Positions 34,149 through 45,164 of a stretch of DNA of 64,000 bases are shown one piece after another. The position numbers and the translations under genes were made by a program. The notes beneath the pieces are model-generated. The model made no database searches, was not told where the DNA came from, and saw nothing but the letters and a program-made list of their open reading frames with translations. This DNA comes from Siphonodentalium dalli (taxonomy: Eukaryota; Mollusca; Scaphopoda; Gadilida; Siphonodentaliidae), in contig CP136064.1 in NCBI GenBank assembly GCA_032622095.1, forward strand, positions 139,209,954-139,273,953, read 5' to 3'. Every line of letters starts with the position of its first letter. Positions within the stretch are counted from its first letter, which is position 1.

Positions 34149-35777
34149 GTGCATACAGGTCCACTGGCCAATCAACCTCGACGAACTTATGCCAAGCATT
34201 TCATGACTTATCTCCAGTCAAACCATATTTTAACAGAACACCAATCTGGTTACATGCCCGCTGACTCAACCTCTTATCAGTTGTGTGAAATATATAACAA
34301 TATCTGTAGTTCACTTAACGATGGGCAAGATATTCGATTACTATTTTTCGACATTAGTAAAGCATTTGACAAAGTATGGCACGGCGGTCTACTATTTAAA
34401 CTTCATGGTATAGGAATTCGTGATAACCTATTACAATGGTTCAGATCATATCTGTCTAACCGGCAGCAGCGTGTTGTCCTACGACATGGTCAATCCAAAT
34501 AGGGGGAGACCACCACAGGAGTGCCCCAGGGATCGGTATTGGGCCCTATTCTCTTTCTCGTATTTATAAACGACATTGTAGCAAATATTACATGTAACGT
34601 TCGCCTCTTTGCCGACGACACATCCATCGCATTTACTACCAATGACCCTCACACTGGAGCGATAGTGCTGCAACAGGATATTGACAAACTCCAAGCTTGG
34701 TCTTCTAAATGGCATGTTAAATTCAATGAACTCAAGACAGAATCACTAACATGCTCCAGAAAACGTATCCCACTAAACCACCCAACCCTGTACGTGAACC
34801 AACAGCCCATAAAAGAAGCAAAAGTAAACAAACATCTTAGCATTATATTGAGTAACGACGGAAGCTGGGGGCCTCATATTGAAGAAATGACTAAGACCGC
34901 CTGGAAACGCATCTCTCTACTGAGGAAATACCGATTCTATCTTGACCGAACAGCACTCGAAAAATGCTACTTCACGCTAGTTCGATCAATCCTCGAATAC
35001 TCCTGTATTGTATGGGACGGATGCTCCCAACAAGACTCTGATAAAATCGAAAACGTACAATACGAAGCAGCTCGTATTGTGACGGGTGCCACCAGATCTG
35101 TCGGTAATTCTACACTGTTGTTAGAAACTGGTTGCGAAACTTTGAAATCACGTCGTGAAAAACAAAAATTTAAAGTTTTTTATAAAATGGTATATGGTCA
35201 GTCTCAGATTTATCTTAGAACACTAGTACCCCCGACTCATGGGCAAATATCTAGGCGCGAAACTAGACAAAGCAATCACTTCATAATCCCTGGTTTTGAC
35301 TATGAATATCACAGAAGATCATTTCTTCCATCAACGACGTCCCTATGGAACAATCTCGACAAAAATATTATTAAAATGGATTCCCTCTCAGCATTTAAGA
35401 GGTCTCTCGACTTGAAAATGAAGAAGACCCACAGATGGTTTTACTATGCGTACACCCGCGAAGCCCAAATACTGCACGCCCGACTAAGATTACATTGTAG
35501 CCACCTAAATTACCATACTTATTCCAACTTTGTCTCCGATCATCCCAGGTGTGTCTGTGGTGAAATTGAGGACACAGAACACTATTTACTTGAATGTGAT
35601 AGATACCGCTCCCAACGACGCTCACTCTTATCACCAATTTCTAATCTGTGTATCGTCACATCCGAGACACTCTTGTGTGGATCCACTAAAATCTCACTGG
35701 AAGACAACTTAACAATTTTCAAAGAAGTCCAAAAATTTATCATTCGTACCAAACGTTTTAATGACGGCACCAAATAA
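34149..35777 (+). pseudogene. 5'-truncated LINE reverse transcriptase
   Basis: Non-LTR retrotransposon ORF2 beginning in the middle of the RT domain (HFMTYLQSNHILTEHQSGY). RT blocks follow: FFDISKAFDKVWHGGLLFKL, FRSYLSNRQQRV, VPQGSVLGPILFLVFINDI, then the catalytic FADD (about 34,611). The thumb has HLSIILSNDGSW, LEYSCIVWDGC and AARIVTGATR. The C terminus has a Cys/His cluster (CVCG...TEHYLLEC). A single in-frame TAG at 34,500-34,502 sits just before GETTTGVPQGS. The frame is otherwise open to TAA at 35,775-35,777. The family is CR1/jockey-like by overall appearance. Endonuclease and the first RT blocks are missing. Confidence 0.9.
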
Positions 35778-36500
35778 TTGTCCGCTGAGCCACACACTTA
35801 TTGATATTAAACGCATTAATGTTAGTCAACTATATGATACGTTAATGGATTACACATTGGACACTGTTGCAAAACCACAGCAACTTATTATCACGGTATG
35901 TTATACAGCTTAGAAGAATAGACAATACAAGTGCGTCCCCTAATGATGTGACGTTGGATCAGAAGCAAGGTCAGATTCCCAACCAGCGCATAATCTGACA
36001 CAACAGATTATCCACACTTCTCAAAATCCCCTGTACTGCCAACAAGATATTTCATCATCCCACATAACACTTTCCTTATCATACCCGACATCCATCTTAA
36101 CCCCTTAAACTATTCACACATAAACAAAATAATTCCATATAATACTATTTTATAGTCATCTGACAACCGCCATACCCTTCCAACATACTCCCACATAACC
36201 CAAATCATTCCATATGAAACTACCTTATCTTGAAACACCGATCGAACCGGCCCATCCTGTGAGTAGACTATAATACACGCGATGAAACGTCAACAATTTA
36301 AAACATGAAGCCCCTATCTACTTGAAACAATCTGAAATGTTAAAAAATCACTCTCACAGGATGGACCTTGTCATTAGCTAATCGGAAACGACTCCCAAAA
36401 GCTTAAAGCTTGTTGTCGAATCCCCTTCATATCATCACTGTTAATCTTTGTCTTGTTTTTTTGTAATATACGAATAATATGGAATAAATACTGTTTACAC
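35778..36500 (+). mobile_element. probable LINE 3' UTR with poly(A) signal
   Basis: Sequence downstream of the LINE stop without coding features. AATAAA at 36,483-36,488 may mark the transcript end. No poly(A) tail or target duplication is evident, so the exact border is uncertain. Confidence 0.4.
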
Positions 36501-37384
36501 CAACTTATGACGTTATTTGATTGAACGATAATGTGATTGTTTTGAGTGACAACGTGTCACAACGGCTGTATATGACTTGGTTGTCGGAAATAATATCAAA
36601 CTTTTGCGGTCGTTTTAATTGTACTGTCTACTTTGGCGGTTCTCTTGTGAAATAACGCGTGGCATTATAAGAAATAAATATTCATATTAAGCCTATGCAG
36701 TTATAAGACAAATTTACCATATAACCGGCTGTGCGTTGTATAATTTGTTTTCAAACTTTTCGGTTATAACTGCAGACCATTAATCGAAACAAGAGTCATT
36801 TCTGACCTCGTTAAACTAAGAATGATAACGTTAAAATGTTGAATCTACCAAAACAATAACACATGTATATCCCGTACGATGACCTCATGTAATAGTTCCC
36901 AAGATGATGGAGATTTATGCATAATTTCATTTAGATTGTTGTGTGCAAATCTTAGCTATATTACTTTTTTTTCAAAATAAGTGAAAAAGAATAATTCTAG
37001 AACTTAACAAGCCGAAAACTAAATCTGCGAACAATACGAATTGAAAGTCATCGTGACGCTGAACATCCATAACAATTTTGGTTAGAACCATAAACCAAAC
37101 TCAGGACGAGACCCTGATAAGATAAGATTCATTTCGGTTAAAAATACATATCAATTACAGTATATGCAACATATACGATAACATAATGAAGTCTTGTGTA
37201 AATATTATGCCCACAAAATATGTGGTCCTATGGGCTAAATTAGAAAAGTTATAAACTATTGTGTAATTTACACGTGCACATAACAATCATGGCAGTATAC
37301 ACATGTTCCACAGTGAAGTGTTTATTATAAATAGCAGTCTTTGTTGTGTGTTTGTTCATATATGTTCGGATGTTTAGTGTGTTA
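36501..37384. other. no gene seen
   Basis: AT-rich sequence between the LINE and the occupied Helitron target. The open frame near 37,249-37,626 on the minus strand runs into the Helitron's TG-rich run and is an artefact. Confidence 0.45.
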
Positions 37385-37459
37385 ACATAGAATCGTTTCA
37401 ATTTTATCTGATGACTCTTAAAAATGCCAGAATTGCATAATTTGGAGCAATATGATATA

Positions 37460-38076
37460 TCTATTATATATTTTGGAAGATCTGTGTGTCTGTGTGTCTG
37501 TGTGTCTGTGTGTGTGTTCGCGATGAACTCGAAAACGTCCCAACCGATTTCGATGAAACTTGGTATGTGGGGGTATTTTCGGCCGGGGACGAACATAGGC
37601 ATATTAATTTGTCCGTGCGACGTCACATTGACCTTGAAATCGGGTCATTTCAAGGTCAAACGCCCGAATATTACGGGATTTCGATGAAACTTGGTATGTG
37701 GGGGTACTTTCTTATGGCGAGTCTCATAAGCATATTCATTTGCCCGTGCGAAGTGACCTTGACCTTGAAATCGGGTAACTTCAAGGTCAAATCGCCAATT
37801 TTGATGGGATTTCGACGAAATTTGATACGTTGTGTTACTTTTGTTCACCGATTGTTTTGGACGGGTCCAATCGTGACCCCGACCAGACCTTGACCTTCAA
37901 AATGATCAATTCAAGGTCAAATCGGGTAAAACCGGATGGATTTCGACGGGCACGTTTGTCGGGTACTTTTGTCCGGGCAGTGTTTTGGACTGGTCAAATC
38001 GTTACCCCACTTGACCTTGACCTTCAAAATGGACAATTCAAGGTCAAAGCCCGGACGAAGTCGGGTCACCTTCTAG
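37460..38076 (+). mobile_element. non-autonomous Helitron R3 (617 bp)
   Basis: It starts TCTATTATATATTTTGG after host A (37,459). It ends with the stem CCCGGAC/GTCGGG, TCACCTT and CTAG (38,073-38,076), immediately followed by the TC of R4. It is closely similar to R2 over its whole length, with a CTGTGTGT-rich run near the 5' end and several TGACCTTGACCTTGA and TTCAAGGTCAAA blocks. Non-coding. Confidence 0.88.
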
Positions 38077-38858
38077 TCTATTATATATTTTGGAAGATCT
38101 GTGTGTCTGTGTGTGTGATCGCGATGGACTCGAAAACGGCCTAGCCGATTTCGATGAAACTTGGTATGTGGGGGTATTTTCGGCCGGAAAGTGGCAAAGG
38201 CCTATTAATTTTCAGATCCGAGGTCAACTTTTCACGTGCCGATGTCAAATCTGTTTTTACGCTGTGTTACGGGACTTTCATTTGAGTTCGGTGCTTACAA
38301 ATCGATTCGAAACAGCGCGAATAATAAAATGCCAGTCATAATAATGACACTGTGAGAATCTTTCGTGTTTCCTCTTTCCAACGATATATAATGCGTATGT
38401 ATCCGTTTTAGTTATCTGCCTCAATTATCAAGAAGAAGTGATACTATCTTCCATCAGGATAAAAACAATGCGTAACTTCTATGACGTCGTTAGAGGTCAT
38501 AACGTTAGATCACGTTAACGCTTAACCGGCCGATGCATTTGACTGTTTCAGACGTCTTGGCGATATCTCGGGCACCGATGGTAATTTATCTTTACGTTGA
38601 AACTTGATAATTAATGAGCGTGTGTATATGAGGCGCGTTTATATACTTGAGTGGAAATCAAATCGGGTTAAACTGGCGGATTTTTACGGACGAAATTTGA
38701 TGCATAGGGTATCTCGGTATCCGCTGGGCCGATTTCCCGGTATCCGCTGGGCCGATTTCCACCATTTTTGGGGTGTTGGTGTTTGACCCCACCTGACCTT
38801 GACCTTCAAAATGGTCAATTCAAGGTCAAAGCCCGGACGAAGTCGGGACACCTTCTAG
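38077..38858 (+). mobile_element. non-autonomous Helitron R4 (782 bp) with foreign interior
   Basis: The 5' end TCTATTATATATTTTGG abuts CTAG of R3. The 3' end is AAGCCCGGACGAAGTCGGG, ACACCTT, CTAG, then host T at 38,859. The first ~130 bp and the last ~200 bp resemble R3. The interior (~38,205-38,645) does not, which would fit captured or rearranged sequence. A ~23-bp block with GGTATCCGCTGGGCCGATTT is tandemly duplicated near 38,720. Confidence 0.85.
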
Positions 38859-38925
38859 TATATATATATTCGATAAGATGATTCGGTTTCATTGTCGCGT
38901 AACGGTCTACTCGAGTGGGAACGAG

Positions 38926-40140
38926 TCATAAAGTCTGTAAAATAAACATGACTATAACAAATCGTTGATACGCTGTAGCGTGTCGTCTGGCATGTGTGGT
39001 CTATATACAAACTCCAAGCATGTTAATAGTAAACGAATATCCGATTAGCTGCATGCATGCGAACGGCAGCATTCACGTGCGTGTGATCAAGGCATCGCGT
39101 TATCATTCATTCACGTTATTGAGATCGCAAATCTGAATGCTGAGATGGATGTTCAATTAATTTCAATTGAAATACATTCATAATACTAGAGGTCAAATTC
39201 AATGGAATCAGATATACTTCCATGGTATCCCATTCCATGTGTGTGTTATGCGTATAGGTGTGTTCCTCTTCACGGGAATGCATATTGGTGTTTTGTGATC
39301 CGATGTGGACTTGCATTGACATTTTTCTAAATAAGACATATATTCCAAAGGTTTATGTCATTTGATTCGACCCACTGTGGATGCTTAATGGCAGTCTATT
39401 GCATCATGGGTGTGACCAACTGAGCCACCATTCATCGCAGCCAATCAATTCATTTTTATTCGGTAGGGATACATTTTAGAGCTAATTGTAACCCTCCCCA
39501 GGACGCCCATATCATATTCAACGGTCACGAAATTTGGCGTGTCTGATTATCTCGCAATCGACATGTAGATCAACAGGGTGTAAAGCATATTAACGTACCA
39601 TAACTCTGTTATTTCGCATTTATTGGATAGTTCTTCCAATTTTGGATTCAGAATCTTTTAGTTTTTTTTGGAGGAGGAAAGACCGCTTGGTTAATTAATT
39701 AATTAGTATTCAATGCGTCATCGCTACACTATAGTCATTAACGTCTTTGTAATATAGTTAACTGTAATCGAGAGATAACTATATCAAAATCGATAATGCT
39801 AGCTGAGTGCTCACCCGTCCGCTCTAAAACTAATGTTGTCCTTATGTAGTACCAAATACATGCAGTGTTCAAAATATAAAACACCTTATTCGCGATTTTC
39901 CATTTTTTCCCGTTTACGAGTTTCGGCGGAATTTGCCAAAAAGCCTCGACCCTCCCCGGGGCGAACGCCACTTCTCCGTTGGACAGGTGACTTTTATAGT
40001 AGAGCGGACATACCTATAGTATATCGGTGAACATATTCATGCATTTGGCTTTCTCCTTGATAAGTCCGTTTGCATTTGCATCATGAAGAGTGGGTTTGAA
40101 TTTGAGTAATATATATCACCCGTTAAGAACGTTACACGCT
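38926..40140. other. no gene seen
   Basis: Low-copy-looking DNA. A lone ATACTTCCATGG string at 39,212 resembles the ends of the ATACTTCC palindrome family. No supported coding region. Confidence 0.45.
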
Positions 40141-40148
40141 ACCAGGGT

Positions 40149-40960
40149 TTGAGGGCCCGTCACTCAGTTATTTTCCAATGGATTAAAAAAAATATTCAGT
40201 ATGGTGATCAGCTCCTCACATAGATTGTTTGTTATAAATTTTGTCTTATTCGGAGACGGATAACATTGTGGTTATTGGAAAGAATTTGGGTCCAGATTCA
40301 AATTTTGAGGCCCCAAATCTCGGTCATTTCTTAACGGATTTACGATCTGTTTTCAGTTTCAGTGTTGTGATCATCGTGTATGGTAGATGTTATATACCAA
40401 GTTTCATCTGATTCGGAAAAGAATACAAAATTGGTACCCCGGACCGCCCCTCCCCTGACCCACAACACTGAACCGACACTGGCAAAATTTGGCACACCGC
40501 GTGCTCTTTTCAGCCTACACGCATTTGCGTATCAGATGACATTCTAAGTTCGACATCTTCGGAGGAGATGTGTTAACAAGCACATGGGCCCAAAATTGCT
40601 AAATTTGAGGGCCCGTAACTCTGTCAATTTTCAATAGAATTTCGAAATTCTGTTAGTTTCTAGATCAGCTGGTGTTGCAGATGTTATATTCCAAGTTTCA
40701 TCTGATTCCGAGAAGAATTAAAAATTGGTACCATAGACCACCCCTCCCCTGACCCACAATACTTAATCGACCCTGGCAAAATTTGGCTCACTGCGTGCCC
40801 TTTTCAGTCCGCACACATTGGCGTATCAGATGACATCCAAACTTCAACATCTTCGGTGGAGATGTGTTAACAAGCACATGGGCCCAAATTGCAAATTTTG
40901 AGGGCCCGTTACTCTTACATTTCTTCTCGGATTTCAAAAATCTTTTCCGGTATGGGTTTG
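40149..40960 (+). repeat. ~300-bp tandem repeat, two full and two partial units
   Basis: Units begin TTTGAGGGCCCGTAACTC (40,149 partial; 40,302; 40,605; 40,899 partial), a period of about 295-303 bp. Shared inner strings are CCAAGTTTCATCTGATTC, CCCTCCCCTGACCCACAA, GTATCAGATGACAT and GAGATGTGTTAACAAGCACA. Non-coding. Confidence 0.85.
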
Positions 40961-41671
40961 TTTTCGTTCAGGAAGTACATATACTTAAATAGATAAATGT
41001 CAATCAAAAACATTTTTTGCGAAAATTTTGCCCCCATCCCAGTGTCAAAATATGACCGACCCTGTTCAATTTTCTTCCTCGGACTAAGCTGATAACGGTC
41101 AACACGACTACGAAAACCGAATGCAGTTATCTAAAATGATACTGGAGAACAACAGCGTACAATCAAATAGAGGTTTCCCTAGTTATGGGCGGTAACTCCG
41201 CAGGGAAAGCGCGGACACAAGTTTTGATGCCTGTGAGCAGTATGGCATATCGAGGTGTGCATACGGTCCAATTTTCGATGCTCTGCTCCTTAAAATTTCC
41301 GAGATAGTAAAGTGACATTTTTTCATATAAAGGGAGATAACTCCGCCGGGTACACGCGGACAATATGCGTTGTATGCCGATAGGCTAGAACTCATTGACC
41401 CCAACATATGTACAAACTTTCAGTTCGATACTCCCCAATACTTTCAGATATTAGGGCGTTGCAAAAGTGTGGAGTATAATAACAAATAATAATGAAAAAT
41501 AATCGCAAAAGGGCCATAACTCCGTCTAGAAACCTTGGACCGGTATGCGGATACCTTTAATTTTAGTAGACATTAGATGCCTACATTCGCTAGAGATTTC
41601 GCGTTCCTACTGCAATTAGTTTCTGAGTATTTCAAAATAAACGGAAAACGACCTCAGTACAAAAACAATAT

Positions 41672-41700
41672 ACTTCCTTGGTTACACCATGGAAGTATAA
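41672..41700. repeat. ATACTTCC/GGAAGTAT inverted end
   Basis: An imperfect inverted repeat with a TTGGTTACACCAT spacer. It resembles the palindromes at 5272 and the module at 1187/4053 and probably ends the element that contains the ~300-bp repeats. Confidence 0.55.
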
Positions 41701-42790
41701 TAATATGCACATATTATTTCGAATATGTTATGGATGCATATATATATCAGTTGACATTCGCAGTCCAATTGATCAGTCTCAGATACACATAAAAACACTC
41801 GAAAACTCATCAGAACTCCTTAAGTAATACGCATATTTACTGCACAGAAACTCGGCGTTTGGCGCATCTTCATCTGTGCCGTTCGCATCTTTCTGGACCG
41901 ACAGTGGTCCCTTCATATCGCGCGGATATTGAGAACGACAAGGATTTATTAAATTCTGTCAAATCCTATGCTTCATTGACAGATTCAACTATATACCGGC
42001 ATTTGTTTTGGAAGCGTGGAAGTCCAGGAACTATACTAGTGAATGGTTGTTCTCGAAAATTTGAGTGAGCAAAAGCAAAAACACCATTGAAAAAATTCGC
42101 CAAAAAAAGATTAATGGTCTGATCTGGGAAAACTGATTGACAACTGGTGGATAAATACTCATGCTTCGTGTGGACATACACATACGATGCTCGATGTCTG
42201 TATTACGGTGAGAAACAAACATATCCCCATATCATATACGTGAAAATGACTTTCCCATATTCTCGGTTTTGGCGATACCCTCGGTTTGGCGATACCACGT
42301 ACACGGGGGTGGAAATGTTAATCACATGCAGTAACAAAGATTTTATCGTCACTGATATCGTGAGCAAAAAATAAGTGAGATTGGGCTATCCATCCATATG
42401 TTATACCCAATTATTACGAAGCCTATTACTTCAGGCAGTGGCTACCAGCCTGCCATTACACGCTATAACACGTTTCTTCAGTTCTGGTTTCTGAGATGCC
42501 CCAAGAAGAGTCATTCGGGTATATCATGGTTATGTTTGGTATTAGCATTATTCTTCAAACTGGGATGAACTGGGAAGAACAGTTGTATTTCCACATGTTT
42601 TGATAAACAATTTGGTTCAAGCATTATATCGCAATAGCAAATATCAAAATATCAAATAATCTGAAATGTGTTGTACCATGTAGTCTGTAGAATACTCAAA
42701 TGTGATAATGTGACTAGATCATGTGACTATATATTATGAAAATGAATGTGGCACTCTGCCTATCCCTATAAATGTGATTATGTTGACACA
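41701..42790. other. no gene seen
   Basis: AT-rich DNA between the repeat family end and the 3' end of the minus-strand LINE. No family signature in any frame. Confidence 0.45.
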
Positions 42791-42794
42791 CATC

Positions 42795-44793
42795 TTGATT
42801 AATTTTGTTTAAACATATTTTATTTGTTCATAATGAATATGACAAAAGGGATTGGAGTACAAGTGATATACTCACTTAGAATACCCTCCTCTCCCTATAA
42901 TACACTGACAATAAAGACACTTAAGACGAACAAAACAAGGTATACAACATGTAATGAACAATATATGAAAAACAAATAAAAAATAAAAAATAAACAGAAT
43001 GGCGATTGTGGAGTAGAATCGGAAATTCGGTACAGTGACGAGATTGGTTGAGTGTGTATATGCTTCATCAACACGTCGGTGGTCATTCCATGCAACAAGT
43101 GAAAAAACGACAATACAGGCATGTATCAATTATTCAATGCCTTAACAGGGTCATAACTGGGATATAAGTATATATTATATTATAAGTATAGATTGTAAGT
43201 GTAAATAGCATGGGCAGAGTGTTAGGTTCTCTCAAATCGACCGGAATCTCTGATATACGAGTGTACGGCCTTAAACATATCACTATTCTCAGTATATGTT
43301 AGTTCGGGTTTCCCATAAAGAAATATGTCTACAGAGTTAACATTATATTGCATGAGCTTATTATTAAGTCTTAGACGAGATTCGGTATAATGGTTACATT
43401 CAAAGACAAAATTATTAGCATTTTCTTCCCGGAAGCCACATGAGCATGTTGCGGAATCTGAAATATGATTGTGTAATTTCTCAGACTGTAGGCCACTACA
43501 TTTACATCGAAGTTGCGTGTGAATAATATTAAAATAACGACTCCCATTTGTGAAATACAAAGGTGGCTTCAACTTTGTACCCGCGTAGTACATATGTTTC
43601 AATTGCTTTACAAATTCATCATGGGCGAGATTACGAATTGTTAATTTAATGGAGTTCCATTCCTTTGTACAGGCAGGGGAAAAAGTGGATTTTAACCTTG
43701 CCGAGTCACAGCGCATGATAATGAAATCAGAGGCATATTTTGATTCTCGATCGGTCTTATCGCTGAAACGTTCGGGCAAGATGGTGCGTAAGTAACGAGG
43801 TGCGTTATTATTTATTATCTTGTGAAGGGTGGATAACCGTTTAACGGTTCTTCTGTCCTCTAGACTATCCCAGCCAACCTCAGTCAATAATCTGGCATCT
43901 GATACGGAACGAGTGCAACCAGTCACGATTATGGCTGCATCTAACTGAATATCATTAAGGTTTTTAAGGAGGTAATTCGGAGCGCCAAACCACACTGGGC
44001 TTGCATATTCGAGAAGTGTCCTCACATATGTCAAGTACATTGTTTCTAAAGTTTTTCTGCTTAGTATACATTTAAGTTTCCTTATTTGGGACAATCTCGC
44101 ATTAGCACGTTTACACGTGTTGTCAATACAAATATTCCATTTAAGATCACTCTGCAGTTCAATGCCTAAATGCTTGTGATTTTCGGTATATTCCAGGACT
44201 TCACCATCGAATTTAACCACGGGCCTCGCATTTTCAGGGAAACTTCAAAAAAACATTAGATTGGTTTTTGATGGATTGAATTTCACCATCCATTGCCTCG
44301 ACCAACTGTTCAGTTTAATCATATCATTATTCAGTGAAATTTCAAGTGTGTTTATGTCAGGACTATTCTTCATTAGACAAGTATCATCTGCATATAGACA
44401 CGTTTTGGATTCCATACTATCGGCTATATCGTTAATGTAGAGCAAAAATAGGAGAGGACCGATAACGGACCCCTGGGGCACCCCAGAATCTAAAAAATCA
44501 TACTTTGAGACGCAGGCATTGACCCTAACCCTTTGTTGGCGATTGCTAAGATAACTCTTAAACCATAAAAGAAGTTTGCCTTTAATCCCGTATTTTTCCA
44601 TTTTGTGTAAAAGTCCTTCATGCCAAACTTTATCGAACGCTTTGGACACATCACAGAAAACCGCACAAGTGTTACATCCTTCATCTAGTGCTTTTGCTAC
44701 ACTATGAACTATTTCAATAAGCTGATATTCGGTACTATGTTTAGGAAGGAAACCAGACTGATAATCATACAACAAGTTATTTTCTTGTAAATG
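42795..44793 (-). pseudogene. LINE ORF2, RT and 3' half (split element)
   Basis: On the minus strand this begins LQENNLLYDYQSGF (44,793) and runs through AVFCDVSKAFDKVWHEGLL, FKSYLSNRQQRV and VPQGSVIGPLLFLLYINDI to the catalytic YADD (about 44,390). One in-frame TGA (44,245-44,247) interrupts NLMFF/SFPENARP. The frame continues through HLGIELQSDLKW, LLEYASPVWFG and VTGCTRSVSD to a C-terminal Cys/His segment (CSCG) and stops at 43,222. The 3' UTR has AATAAA on the minus strand (42,821-42,826), so the element ends near 42,800. Its 5' half lies 14 kb away at 58,748-59,892. Confidence 0.9.
42821..42826 (-). promoter_or_regulatory. poly(A) signal of the split LINE
   Basis: TTTATT on the plus strand gives AATAAA on the coding strand, 400 bp past the stop. 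It is followed by an AT-rich end. Confidence 0.5.
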
Positions 44794-44799
44794 CCCATA

Positions 44800-45130
44800 T
44801 AAAAATGTACCTGGGTAAATCTTGGTGTTTACCTAGGTATACCCCGGTACATATAGGTTTTACCCTGGTTCCACCCAGGTCACACCCAGGTCACACCCAG
44901 GTTACACCCAGGTTACACCCAGGTAAATCAGGGATTTATATAGATTTACCCAGGTGTTTTCTATATATGTTAGGTATAAACCCCAGTTTACCCGGGTTTT
45001 TACGGATATAATTTAGAAGACGCTGTCACACCCGGGTATTTAGACCCAGGTTATCCGGAGTATTTACACCCAGGTTTTACACCAGGGTTTCGCCCAGGTA
45101 TTTACTACAGTGTTCACCCGGATATATACA
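44800..45130 (+). repeat. left subterminal ACCCAGGT array
   Basis: At least ten variants of CACACCCAGGT and TTTACCCAGG occur, the densest at 44,870-44,935. They match the array at the right end in the mirrored position, as expected for transposase-binding repeats. Confidence 0.85.
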
Positions 45131-45164
45131 CCTGTGCTATTTTGTTAAACTGTACAATCTGCAT

